Below are positions 22,701 through 33,897 of a stretch of DNA of 64,000 nucleotides, piece after piece. The notes beneath the pieces were generated by a model. The model was not told the DNA's origin, ran no database searches, and saw only the letters and a program-made list of their open reading frames with translations. The stretch comes from Tribonema minus (taxonomy: Eukaryota > Sar > Xanthophyceae > Tribonematales > Tribonemataceae), in assembly GCA_017506865.1 (NCBI GenBank), contig JAFCMP010000541.1, positions 124,001 through 188,000 on the forward strand. Direction: 5' to 3'. Every line of letters begins with the position of its first letter. Within the stretch, counting starts at the first letter, position 1. The translations under genes and the position numbers were made by a program.

Positions 22701-25371
22701 CAATGAGTCCGGCCTCGGGCTGACCGTGCAAATGCGACTGGAGACAGCTGGCGAATGCTGCAAACGCACGGCTACGGCGCCCTTAAGTTTCAGTACAGGG
22801 GGAGTGGCCACACTGGTCACCCCCCCCCCCCCCACGGACTTCGATTGACTCTTCAGGTACACAGCAAGTCGCTCCATGCGCCTGCTTTCCTGCGAGTGCG
22901 TCTGCATGATTTTAGGGGACTTGAAGTGCGTAGCGCTGCATGCCGCCCAATAACGCAACCCGCACAGAGACGTCGCCTGAGGCATTGCTGACAAGACAGA
23001 TTCCAGGCGCAGGCGGCCAGAGCAATGCTGCTCAGCATGTTCAAGAAAATGCTGGACAATTTTCCTCACATCAGTGAAGAAATCGCTGTCGACGAGTTCC
23101 AGGACCCGCGTTGCCCCCTTGGGCGCCCAATCCAAACTCTTACGAGTAACAGAAGGAAGCCAGAATTCTCTAGTCAGCTGTGAACAAAATGCTGAGTGAC
23201 GCGAATCACTTTCAATTATACGCTTGAGCTTTCTCCTCGCATCTGTGAAAAAGTCGCTGTCGAAAAGCATGTTCAAGAAAATGCTGAAAAATTCTTCTCA
23301 CATCTGTGAAAAAGTCGCTGTCCACGAGCTCCAGGAACCGCGCCGCCCCCTTGGGCGCCCAGTCCGGGTGAACCTGCATCACAAACGTCCCCTGCTTGCC
23401 CGGCGCCAGTTCCACCTGCGACACAGAATTTGACAAAAGGTGTCAAAAACTGAGGTTCAGAAGTGAGGCGCGTTTGATTGACAGAGGCGTGACAAACGAG
23501 CATTGCTTTGAAAGAAGGCACTTGACGGGGCTGTTGAATGATTGAGAGTTGGTGGCGGGCCGCTGTGCAGGAGGAGAACTGCCATTTGAAGGTACTCAAC
23601 ACATACGTTGTTGCATGATTGAGAGCTGGTGTGCAGGGGGGGAGGCGACCAAAGGGGCCATCCGAATTGAGGCTCTGGGCAAGCGCACAATTCTTGCCAA
23701 GCGCACAGGCGGCGCTGCTTAGAAGCAGTGATGCACGCCTGCAGTTTATGGGTAGGTACTTCTTGAAAAATATGTCTTAGGGTTAGAGTTAGAGTAAGGT
23801 TAAAAAGATAAGATAGCCTAACCTTACCCCTAACCTAAACCAATCTTTAACCCTATCCTTAAGTCTATGTATGGGTATTACCTATGGAGCCTGTGCGCCA
23901 TGTTCTATTGGTGCCCACCGGCACCTAGACTCACATGCAAGAAGACAAACCAATGACAAATGATGGCATATAATCTACTATAGTCTTATCATCCTGAGTA
24001 TATCTGTATGGTGGACTGTACGTCGTTGGCAGCGTGCTGACAAAGTATTGCATGCTTCTATCATCAACTAATCTCGTGCTGGCAGGGTGTGTAGGTAGTC
24101 TAGTGACGCCCTACATCACAGAGCATAAAACTCACTTGAAGCACGCAACGGGGTTATATGACAAGACTCTAGTGTCATCACAAACACTTCATCCAGGGCT
24201 GGCGACAGTAGCAAAAGTGACAGTCAGAATGCGATGAAAGCGTACTAGAAGTATATCTGCATATTTGGGTGCATGAGAATTTGAAGGCCACTTCCATAGG
24301 AATGGAGACGATACAGGAAATTCACGCCTTCAACAGCATGCTTAGGTGCTCCCCGAGCAAGTCGATGATTGGGTGTGGCGCAGCATGTCATGCGACGCAC
24401 GCGATTCACTGATGGATGAGACCTCATTCATTATACATTCATCGGTGTAATTTTGCAGCCCTCCGGGCTCATCAGCATCACCGGAGCCTGCTGCATATGT
24501 AGAAGTGGCAAAACTTATTGGATATCGTTATTGAAAAAGGAACATTTTTTGCTTCACGGCCCGTGAAGTTGACGGCCCAATTTTCAAGTGATCACCAAGA
24601 ATCATCTGCACTTGATGTCGTTGTCGCTGCAAAGTCGTGCAAGTCAAGTTTTTTGGTACGTGTGAACCTGGTGGTAGTTTCGAGCACAAAAACTGAGACG
24701 CAGCTATTGCAGAAAACATTTTGTGTAAGCTCTAGTATTGGGTCTCATTTTGCAATCCAGTGTGGTCAGACTTGATCCCACGCTTGTCCCATCACAATCC
24801 ACTGCCGTAAATGCGTTTAGTCGGTGTTGCTGACCAGGTGTCCATGACTCAAGACTAACATACAAGTAAGATGTATTTGATAGGTGCTGCTTCTGCAATC
24901 TTAGTCTCCTTGCCCTGGTGATTGCAGTGAATCTCACTGCGCCGACGCATGACACACGACATTCTGACATGCTTATAATTAGATGTCTAAACTTTGCATC
25001 AGGCCTCCCGAAGTTCCAATGCTGCTGATGCGCAAAGCAGCACAATGCCTGCGATATGTCTACACTTCCATGAGAACGAAGGTGGCCGCATGCATCGCCA
25101 TATTCGCTTTGGTGTTTGGATTTACCTGGAATTGCACTTTGGGATCGCCTTCAGCAAAGGCCCCCTTCGGTGCCGCGGCGACGCCCACCCCTGCGGCAGC
25201 ACCAACTGCAGCATCGTGCACGAACTGCCGCCTGTCCATGCCAGCAGAGCCGCTCTCCGCTGCCATCCGTACCGCTGAGCTATTGGCTAGTCCTCGCAGC
25301 GAAGGGCCCAGGGTGAAAGCTCCCACGGTCGCCAGCACCACCAGCGGCAGCACATACTTCAGGAGCAGCAT
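19740..25371 (-). CDS. Thylakoid-lumen cyclophilin-type peptidyl-prolyl cis-trans isomerase (complete, five exons)
   Basis: Exons in coding order: 25371-25126, 23415-23302, 22201-22075, 21371-21216, 19858-19740 (TAG stop); lengths 246, 114, 127, 156 and 119 give 253 residues with perfect phase. The enzyme catalyses proline cis-trans isomerisation. The leader has a hydrophobic ER signal ([16 protein letters not shown]), an AF/T junction with a Ser/Arg-rich transit segment, and MDRRQF followed by a hydrophobic Ala-rich stretch ending AFA, a twin-arginine lumen signal. The mature part runs [73 protein letters not shown] and [15 protein letters not shown]. The Arg, Phe and Gln of the active-site RV..GF.AQ motif are present; the usual Met is Val. 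An in-frame ATG at 25428 exists upstream, but 25371 starts directly at the signal peptide. Intron 4 contains a MITE; introns 2 and 3 contain exon echoes. Confidence 0.92.
19916..20313. mobile_element. Tc1/mariner-type MITE, about 398 bp
   Basis: The left end reads TA then CAGTGGAAGCAGTGACTAGG, continuing into GGGATG. The right end is its exact reverse complement, CATCCC into CCTAGTCACTGCTTCCACTG, then TA. The inverted repeats are at least 26 bases, flanked by TA on both sides, the target duplication of Tc1/mariner elements. The interior shows no transposase frame, so the element is non-autonomous. It sits in intron 4 of the cyclophilin gene. Confidence 0.88.
20320..21215 (-). other. Remainder of cyclophilin intron 4
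   Basis: Sequence between the MITE and exon 4. No conserved frame, RNA gene or repeat was recognised. Confidence 0.5.
21810..21885 (-). repeat. Echo of cyclophilin exon 3 end and donor
   Basis: On the minus strand this repeats the exon end GACGCAGAGCAACAAGCGCG (with changes) and the GTGAGCGCTGCTGCTG donor side of exon 3. It lies 3' of the exon in the sense direction and lacks the exon start. Confidence 0.85.
22283..22405 (+). repeat. Dispersed repeat family A, copy 1
   Basis: About 120 bases beginning TTGGCTTGTGGCCAATGACT and containing GCAGCAGCGACGACCACGG and TTGATTCGCTTCTATGA. Related copies lie at 49289-49405 and 52454-52538, all in plus orientation although this one is in a minus-strand gene. 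No coding frame is shared. Confidence 0.8.
23035..23270 (-). repeat. Two downstream echoes of cyclophilin exon 2 end
   Basis: At about 23053-23131 and 23228-23265 the minus strand repeats the exon-2 end (coding [11 protein letters not shown] in the real exon) and a donor-like GTGAGG or GCGAGG. A spacer with GTTCAAGAAAATGCTG recurs beside both echoes and again beside exon 2. Both lie on the 3' side of exon 2 and lack its start. Confidence 0.88.
23774..23866. repeat. Head-to-head telomere-type inverted repeat
   Basis: A TTAGGGTTAGAGTTAGAG arm is followed within about 30 bases by a CCTAACCTTACCCCTAACC arm and more CCCTAA-like units, so the two orientations face each other and could form a hairpin. 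It lies in cyclophilin intron 1. Confidence 0.8.
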
Positions 25372-26359
25372 GATTCGGCCGTTCCGTCTCTGCCTTGCTG
25401 GTAAGAGCTGGCCGTAAGCGTCGTACATGCAACTTTGACCTGCACTTCAAGAAAGTGGGTTGAAGTTGAGTGAGAAGGTTGAAGTTGTGGTTTGAAGTTA
25501 AGCAGCGACAGTGTGTGTGGGCACAGGTGCGCAAATCGGATCGCTATCTGTCTTCATGCAACTTGCTCTACTACTCCAGAATAAACGTTTCCAATCTTCC
25601 TGGAATCCTGGCCAGGCTTGGCCTGCCAACAAAACCTCAGACACCAGGCGTTGAAGTTCAGCTGGCACTATTGTGCAATGTGCTACCTACCACCATCCCA
25701 CTGCTAATATGATAATGTGCTTGTTGTCGAGACACGTCACCAGCGACACAGGCCATCGTAGCGTGTTCACAGGTCATGTTTTGGTCTTGTCTGGGCGACA
25801 AACCACTGATGACACAAAGACAAGAACCAGGCCGCAAGATGTCACTGCATGCAGAACTGCTCAGCAAGCAACCCTGTTCAACAAGGCCCATACCATCATT
25901 ATTGACTGTTGTGGTGACCATTACGAGCCCAATGCATCTGAGTTGAACCGCAAGCGGTGTTCATTGCACTCATTCCATGAAAGTGCTCTGAAAAAGCAGA
26001 CTCTGGTCATGCGCGTCACTTGACATCCAGGGCTCGGGAGCTTGTGCTGCCCCCTTACAACCCCTCAATGTTGTGCAGCCTCATGGTCGGTGAGATTATT
26101 GAGGGCCAAATGGCCAGCTTTATAACTGCCGTCTCTATCAAGTCCGTGCGCTGTGTCACGCATCGCCGCAGCTCTGCACGTCACCGTGGCGATGCGCAGG
26201 GCGCGCGGATGAGTGCGCAGCGTCTCGCACAGTGCGCCTGCGTGCCGTGCGCCGCACCGCAGACTGCACACGCGCATGCTGTGTGCCGCGCGCACGCAAC
26301 CCCTGGTGATCGCCCTTGTGACCGAACGCCACCACCCATCCTCCAAAGAGCATTGCGCA
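25372..26359. other. Intergenic space between cyclophilin start and SDR stop
   Basis: It holds the upstream region of the cyclophilin gene (reading leftward from 25372) and the 3' flank of the dehydrogenase gene. TTGAAGTT clusters occur at 25443-25500. No further gene was recognised. Confidence 0.5.
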
Positions 26360-27314
26360 TCAGTTTGTGATCCAGCCGTTCTGCGTGAAGCCGCCGTCGA
26401 CGCACACGACCTGGCCCGTGATGTACGACGCGCCGCGCATGCACAGGAACGCCACGAGCGCGCTGACCTCCTCCGCCTCCGCGATGCGCTTCATGGGCGT
26501 GCGACTCAGAATCTCCGCGTACTGCGCGTGGCGCGAGAATGGACGGATAGATGGGCGCGACGGCGCGTGAGCTCTACGTTTAAGGACGTAGGCCACGTAG
26601 CGGCATTGATAGGACGTGCGTGCAGCATCGAACTGAAGCGTCTTGAAAGTTGAAGTACATGAGAAACCTGCTCTCAGCCGGTTTTGAACTTCAAGGACAC
26701 AGCGGCATTGATGGGCCGTGCAGTCCGGAGTTGAAGCGTATTGAAAGTTGAAGTACATGATAAAATCTGCTCTCAGCCTGTCCTCAAGCCGTCCGCCCCC
26801 GCGAGGCTCCTTCAATTGGGGTGCAGAGGAGCACCTCTGCGCGCCGTGACTAAGGCAGAATATCGAACAGCACAGACAAGCACTGAAGCAAACGTCATGC
26901 ATGGCGAACACAACTTGCTGCTACAAAATGCAGCTTCCAAGATTTTGGCGCATTGTAACACTCAACTGGTGACTTGTGCTGGCTGCTCTGCTGTCGTGAA
27001 CATTTGCTTTGTACGCAGTGTACAGCCTGCTCGCAGCAATGACTTTGCTTCTGTGCAGTGTACATGCTGCTGTGTGATGCTCGCAGCAGAAATATTCAGC
27101 GCGTATACCTTGCATTGGCGATAGTGTTCCAAGATGCCCAATGGTGGTCAAGTTGCCACAACAAGCACTCTTACATTGTACTTTGTATTACTTATTGCTT
27201 AGAGCATAAACGAGCCCAGATGGTTCATGTTCAGCTTGCCAGACTTGAGAAACTGTCGTTGTACTTACTGACAGTCATTTCTAAACGACATCGCCTGATT
27301 GCGCTTCTCTGCAT

Positions 27315-27370
<56 letters not shown>

Positions 27371-30300
27371 GCGCGTGCGCATACACACGCACACACCTTG
27401 ATCTTGTCCTCAAACACAGGCGATGCCAAGGGGGTGTTGGTGTACCTGTCGACAAGGGCGCAGCGACATGCAGGTATGGTCGTTAAACGTCAATAGATTA
27501 TACCTAAAATAAGGGTTGTGGTTGTGCTTGACCGCTGCGCACCTCACGAATAGGGCACGCTGCAGGTTTGTGCTGGCGCATTACGTGCAGCGAGGTTAGG
27601 GTTAGGGATAGGGTTACTTCACAAAAGCAAACCCTAAGAATGCATAGAACTCTTGGCGTTCCTTGGGGCATTTATAACTACAAGCCCACGAATGCTTCAC
27701 AAAACTGACACTTAGCAGCAGCTGCAGCGCTCACGGATAAGCCATCACAGCCTGCGCCAAGCGCTGCGGTTGCATGCAGCACGCTACATCTAACTTTTGA
27801 GAGTTCGGTGCAACTATTTGAACTTTGAACTGAACATTCTGGTAAGTGGCAGCCCACAGCTACCAAGTGCACATGGAGCCGAGCAGGCACGCACTTTGAG
27901 TTTCAAGTCGCACCCCGACGCCAGTCAGTTTGCGCCAATCCACTTTCTAGCTCAACAGTCGCATCCTGCACCGCCTGGTGCTGCGAACCGTCAAGCGCAG
28001 ACACTCTCAATGGCACTCCCATAATCAGCACAAAATGCCCGTACACCTGCTGCTACGTTGGCAGTAGACACCGAAAAAAAACCCAACGGGAAGCCTGAAA
28101 ATTACTGTGACCGCCAGTTCGGAAGAACAAATTATGTGAAGCAGAAGAAAACCATTGAGCACTCAGGCAGCGCTGAGCCGTTTCACAGAATTCAGTGCAT
28201 ATGGCCTCAAAGGTCTACAACTATGGACGGGCCCTCCGAAACCATGGCTTGTGATGTAACCCATCAGCTGAGAGAGTGACAACTATGTCATTACGACACT
28301 CCCCCTGGCATTGCATGTGAATGAGGGCGAGCACGCACCATTACGTACGGCATTTGACCAATGCTGCTCCCAGCAGTTTCAGGTCATCAAGTGCTGATGC
28401 TTCACATCACAAGGCCACGGCTGCCGAGCGTACTTAGAGCATCAACATGGCTCAACGCAGCTGCCGCAAATGACACCAATATAAAGTTGGCACCGCGCAC
28501 AATGGCACTACGTTATCCACTGTGACCCTAGTGATGGCGGGCCATCACGCACTGATGCTCCGGATTACCACTACACCACTCACATGCACGCTTCAAGCAT
28601 GCATCATACTTCAAGTTAAGTATGGTGTCACTGAGCTAATATTTGCAGCAGGGGACCGTGTGCTGCGGGCACTCACCACGGCGCTGCCTACTTGAGAACG
28701 GCGCCACGCACCATAAGGTCACACAGTTTGCCCTAAACCCAGTGATCGCGGGCCATCACGAGCTGATGCTGCGCACTACTGCTACTTCAAGTCATACTGG
28801 CCATGTGTAGGTTGCACGAAAACATATTTGGCCACACAAATACGGCGTGTTTGATGCGTATGGGGACACGTCTTGAGCAAACCTCTAGATGATAACATGC
28901 TGCGCGAAGGGCGTATTTGTGGGGCATGTAGTGAGTGTGCTCGTCCACCACAAAAAGTGCACTTAAACTTTGAAATAAACTTCAAAATACCATGTTGTGC
29001 AACTTCAACGTGTGACGCACCACGGCGCGACGCAGTTGACGCGGATGCCGTCGCCCGCCCACTCGCACGCGCAGTTCTGCGTGACCTTGTGCATGGCCGC
29101 CTTGGACGCGGCGTAGGGCGTGCCTGCGCGCACGCAAGCATCAAAGGGGGCACAATAACGATCAGCGCATGTGGCTGCGCTACGGGACGTCAATGTGCTG
29201 ATGTCTTGCTCTGTGTAGGTGCTCCCTCACTAGCATGTGGCGGCAGCGTTCGCTGAACGTTTGGCATCACGCCCATGTCCAGTGCATGCTCCGCATGTGC
29301 AGGTGGTGATCAACGCCCTGCATGCTAACGTATGTGGCGCTGCTGTGCCCTCAATTAGGGTTGGGGAGAGGGTTAGGGGCAGGCACTGCCAACACACACA
29401 GCCTCGTGACGACACATCAACTCAGAGCAATGCTTGAACACTTGACAGACAAAAAGGTGCACTTGTGTAGTCCCAACAGCTCCAAGTGTTGGGTATATAG
29501 CACTCAGTGTTGGGTAAGCACTCTGCAGACAAACAAGCAGAGTGGAGTTTCCTCGGGCGCTGACCAGCGTCAACCGACGTCGCGGCCCCAATTTTTTGCC
29601 TTTGCGCACGCTGCCTCAAAGCGTGCTGAACAAGGAGTAGCCAGCTCCTAGCTTCTGCTGCTTAAGCCGCAGACGACCGTAGCATCGCGATAAACACCTC
29701 GTGATTCGCGCAATAGCAACTCGATGATCACCAGCGACTTCCAGACGCTTGCAGGCGCATCACTTCCCTACCCAATCAAGAGTGTGCAGGTGCAGCATGC
29801 TGAGCGCTGATGCTTGCCTGACTTGATTGACGTCACGCCGGCAACGGAGCCGATGTTTACGACGCTGCCACCACCCTGCGCCTCTTTGAGCAGCGGGTGG
29901 CACAGCTGCATCATGGCGAAGCACGAGTGGAAGTTGACCCTGAGCACGTGCTCGGCCTCCTCCGACGTGTAGTCGACAGTCTGCGGCGAGAGCGCGGTGA
30001 GCAGCATGCAGGCAACAGCAGCCGACGCGGGGTGTCAGCGGAAGCGTTGGGGTTTGCACATACTGTAGTTGAAAGCGGCAGACGCGAAGTGTCAGCGGCA
30101 GCATTCGGGTTTGCACGTGGGCAACAGCGACTGACATGCGAAGTGTACGAAGTGTCAGCGGCAGCATTAAGGTTTATATGCGGGTAACAGCAGCCGACGC
30201 AAAGTGTCGGCAGCAGCATTGGGGTTTGCACGTGGGCAATAGCAGCTGACGTGAAGTGTCAGCGGCAGCATTGGGGTTTGCACAAGGGCAACAGCGATCG

Positions 30301-33300
30301 ACGCAAAGTGTCAGCTGCAGCATTGGGGTTAGGAGGTACTTTCAAGGTGTTCACAGGACAGATGTAGATTCTGGTTGCAAGCTGAACATCCACCATTTGG
30401 GCTTTTCCGCGCCCTAGGGGGCAATTAATACTTCTAAGCAGTACAGTAAGGGTAAGGGCTATTAGTGGTGGGCAAGGGACCTTTGTACGCAGGGGGCTGC
30501 ACTAGGGGGGCACAACATGGAAGGCGGCAGACCTCGAGCCCGAGCTCAAAATGCGTTCAAGCTTAGAGGGTGTGCGGGGAGATTATTGCAAACACCATTG
30601 GTGGCGGCGCTCACCAGCACGTGATGTGAATTACGAGTAACAGCGTGAGACGCAGGTTTACATGTAAGAGTGCCGCCATAAATAACTGGGCATTGTGACA
30701 AAGCACGCAGTGAGGTCACGCCCTCAGCTCTCTGACAACATGTAGTCCAAAGCGTGTGGCAGTAATGCACACGTGGCAGCGAGTCGCAACAAATCACTCA
30801 TGTTGTACACAGGCCGGCGATACTCCCAGAGTACTTTTTGAACACCACGTCCTTTGCAGAGAGCAGGCCTCAAATGTATCACAATGGGCAGCAGAGTTGT
30901 AACCCACGGCCTCACACAGCTCCACAGTAAGTTCCTGCACGTATCCACAGCCAAAGGTGCACAATAGCATGGCAGACCGCACACTTGCAGTGCAGCAGTG
31001 CTCTGTTCAAACAAGGGGTGTAGATCCCCTTGGTTCAAACACTGGCCCCGTGGATTGCGCAAGCACGCTTATGCGTGAGATGATCTGATGCATGAGGTTT
31101 TAGGTACTTGAACCTGTTTGCTCCCTTCACACGGACCAATCGGCAACAGCATTCTTGTAAGCGAGACGGTCACATGCTGCCATGCAGCTCATGCTGTACA
31201 CGCGGCATACACAGTCAATTACGCGCATGGCCCTCCCGATACTGGTCACACCATTTTCCACAAGACCGGGGCAATGAGGCTTAGGCATATCGCTGCATGC
31301 ACTGTGATGGAGCATATGACTGCAACACGCTCATTGCCTTTAGCACGCTGGACGGTTACGGCAGTTTCCCTCCTCGGTACACAGACCACAACACAATCAC
31401 TCTCTACGTTACAACACACGGCAAGTGAAGTCGGCGACGCACCGCACGTCTGATGCTTGTCCCAACGTTGTTCACGAGAATGTCCAGCGACCCGCCAAAA
31501 GCCTCGCCAACCTGCACCGCAAGCGACATGAGATTGGTACAGCCAAATGCATTCGGAGTATGCAAGATATGATTCTTGTTTCGTCATCAAGCCAGCGCAG
31601 ACATACTGCAGTCCGCTGACACTCCTTGCACAGGTGGCATCTATGTGAGGTGCAGGAAGCCGCAGCCTGCAGTACACTGCAGTAAAGACGAACAGGGTGG
31701 ATTGCGTTCTGCCTGGGCGGTGGCTCATCAACAGTGCAATTGGAAGATTAAGCGCTGGCAGTTTTTTGTTTGCTTCCACACCCGGGACGCGCACTGTTCC
31801 CTGTGCGCTAATGCCGAGTGCAACTGCCGCCAAGCCGCCGCCGACAGGTTGCAACACTGCGCGCAGCCGCGCCTACTGCGCCACAAGCCACCCCATCCCG
31901 TGACAGCAGACACCGTGCGCTCGCGGTCCGGTGCCAGGGATGTGTCAGTGGCAGCTCAGCAGGGCATGCATCGGCGCGATGCGGCAGCCATGCGGACAGA
32001 CCATGTTGGATCGTACTGCCCACAAAAGAGTTAACGCAGCAAGGACTGCCCCCTGAACTGCGCGTTGCGCACCAGCAGAGAGCGTCACGACAGCCCACTC
32101 CACGCACCAGGAGGTACCAGTGGCAGCTCGTCACGGCTAGCGCCCGAGCAATGCGACGCCCACACGCGCAATCCACTTTGTAGCATACTGCCGCCAAAAG
32201 AGTGAACACAGCAATGACTGCCCCCTGGACTGCACATTGCGCATCATCGCAGAGCGCTACGAGAGCGAGCGAGGGCCCGCTGCGTGCAGCATCCTGAGCG
32301 CTGCCGCACCTTCTGCAGCAGCGCCGCCCTGTCCTCAGCGCTCGACACGTCGGCGACGCTCCCGTGCACCTTGAGCCCCTGCGCGCGCCACTCCGCTAAG
32401 CACTGCTGCAGGTCCGCGTCGCTGCGCGCGCACGTGTACACCTGCAATGGCGTGCACACGCACGGAGTGCTGAAATGAGCACTGCTTTGGTTTGCAGTCA
32501 GGTTGCACTTCAAGTTGTGCGCTTGACGCTGCACTTCCCCTGGTGGTTTTGTTCGAGATCTGTTCCAGATCTGTTCGAGGTCTTTGAAGCGTGAAGACAC
32601 AGCGATGCTGAGCTGGCACGGTCCAGGTTTTCATGCTGACTATATAATGGCACTCCTTATCAGCACACAGGGTCTGTGTGTCACCTTTCAGCTGCCGCAT
32701 TGGTACGATGTGCTAGCCTGTGCCGTGATTGGTAAACGGAGACGCAGCCGGTTCAGCTCTCAGCATCACGTCGCGTGCGCGCGAGGCGGCTGTGCGCAAC
32801 CGGCTTGACAGTGTGCTATGGCTGCGAGGCAGGTGCATCCTTGCGAAGCACATATGTTCACGTCACATGCATACCGCACAACGGCGTGGTGCGGCGTTGT
32901 TTGTGTGCATCTGTGCACTTTAAAGGCAGCACCGCTCCGCGCTGCGGGTGCCGTCGGGAGGGAGCAAATTGCGGTAAGAGGGGGGGGCGGCGCAGCAAGC
33001 TACACAATGTGCACAGACAGTACGCTTGCGAAAGTGCTGAGCACTGAATTATTTTCACCCATGCAGCAACAGCACATATGCAGCCGCTGTGCTTCGTTGC
33101 AACTACATGCGGCTGGGTCAAACCTGCACCACAGCTTTCATTGACGCGACGTTGCCAATTCGGACCATCTTGATCTGAAGCAAATTGACCTTCTTGCAAT
33201 CTTCCACCACGAACAGATTATGGTTGCTTTAAATCAAAGGCGAGACGATTGTTTTACATCGGAAGCGGGTGCTAAACGCCTTGAGCTATGCATCTCTCCA

Positions 33301-33897
33301 TGATGAAGCGCACACCAGCAACATCACCTCTGCTCCCAGGTGCGCAAGCTCCACAACGATGGCATTCCCAATCCCTTTCGTGCCCCCCGTAACCAGTGCC
33401 TTTTGGCCGTCCAATCGCCATCTGCTCTTCATCGCCTCCTGCCATACAGTGAATGTCAACGTGATCGCTTTTGGTCAGCAGACTGCACAAGTGATGGCAC
33501 GGGGCAACAGCAGCATTGCCTGCCCAGTTCACAGCAACAATGCGTTCATGAGCGCCTTGGCTATCAAGAAACAGCACGCACTTGAACACAGGCTGCAAAC
33601 TTCAAAGCTTTCCACGCTGATCATGTCTGAGGTACATGTTAAGAGGTTGACAGCTATTGCATCATACTGCTCATTGAAGCCACTTCCGTATTTATATCAG
33701 ACTGTGGGCATAGCGAACTGTGAACGCATGTGGATGCACAAAACACAGTGATCATGTGACATGATCATGGCTGCACACGAGTTCTGACTCAGCCGTACCG
33801 CAGCAGCCCAGCTCGATGCAGCAGCGGCGGCCATGGCAATGAGCACCAGCAGTGGCAAGAAGCTGGAGCGCGGAGTTCGGCTGGTGCTGTATCTCAT
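26360..33897 (-). CDS. Tropinone-reductase-like short-chain dehydrogenase with N-terminal signal sequence (complete, eight exons)
   Basis: Exons in coding order: 33897-33799, 33438-33328, 32441-32310, 31511-31443, 29980-29818, 29123-29021, 27445-27397, 26521-26360 (TGA stop). Lengths sum to 888, 295 residues, all junctions in phase. It is an NAD(P)-dependent oxidoreductase of the classical SDR fold: TGGTKGIG cofactor loop, NNVG, catalytic Ser in NIGSVAG, YAASK with Tyr and Lys, then [12 protein letters not shown] and [10 protein letters not shown]. The order and spacing match plant tropinone-reductase-like enzymes; the substrate cannot be told. Exon 1 encodes a hydrophobic signal-like leader ([20 protein letters not shown]), so the protein enters the secretory or plastid route. 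The intron after 29818 has a GC donor (GCAAGC). Exon 7 is only 49 bases and its donor runs straight into a (GT)n tract. Confidence 0.92.
26570..26790. repeat. Tandem duplication of about 110 bp in SDR intron 7
   Basis: Two copies of a unit with AGCGGCATTGAT, a GG.CGTGC block, GAAGCGT.TTGAAAGTTGAAG and CTGCTCTCAGCC lie side by side. The unit contains the recurring TTGAAGT motif and no SDR exon. Confidence 0.75.
27315..27396. repeat. (CA)n microsatellite abutting the exon-7 donor
   Basis: About 25 CA units on the plus strand followed by CACACGCGCGCGTGCGC-type repeats up to the exon at 27397. In gene sense this is a (GT)n tract that begins at the 5' splice site GTGTGTGCG. Confidence 0.9.
27594..27622. 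repeat. Telomere-type tract in SDR intron 6
   Basis: TTAGGGTTAGGGATAGGG on the plus strand, that is CCCTAA in gene sense, about 150 bases before the acceptor of exon 7. A related tract lies at 29355-29383 before the acceptor of exon 6. Confidence 0.8.
27623..29020 (-). other. Bulk of SDR intron 6
   Basis: A pair of diverged repeats around GTGATGGCGGGCCATCACG (28530) and GTGATCGCGGGCCATCACG (28742) is visible, each a short palindrome. No exon, RNA gene or mobile element end was recognised. Confidence 0.5.
30005..30335. repeat. Minisatellite of about 55-60 bp units in SDR intron 4
   Basis: About six degenerate units with the core GAAGTGTCAGCGGCAGCATT followed by GGGTTTGCAC and GGGCAACAGC. It starts just before (in gene sense) the acceptor of exon 5 at 29980. 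Confidence 0.85.
30362..30415 (+). repeat. Dispersed repeat family B, copy 1
   Basis: The block GTAGATTCTGGTTGCAAGCT through GGGCTTTTCCGCGCCCT is about 50 bases long and recurs at 50351-50405 with about ten changes. Confidence 0.7.
31910..32285. repeat. Degenerate tandem repeat of about 160 bp in SDR intron 3
   Basis: Copies of a unit with CAGTGGCAGCTC, GCGATGCGGC-like and GTACTGCC.CA(A)AAGAGT..ACGCAGCAA.GACTGCCCCCTG are repeated two to three times between exons 4 and 3. Confidence 0.7.
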
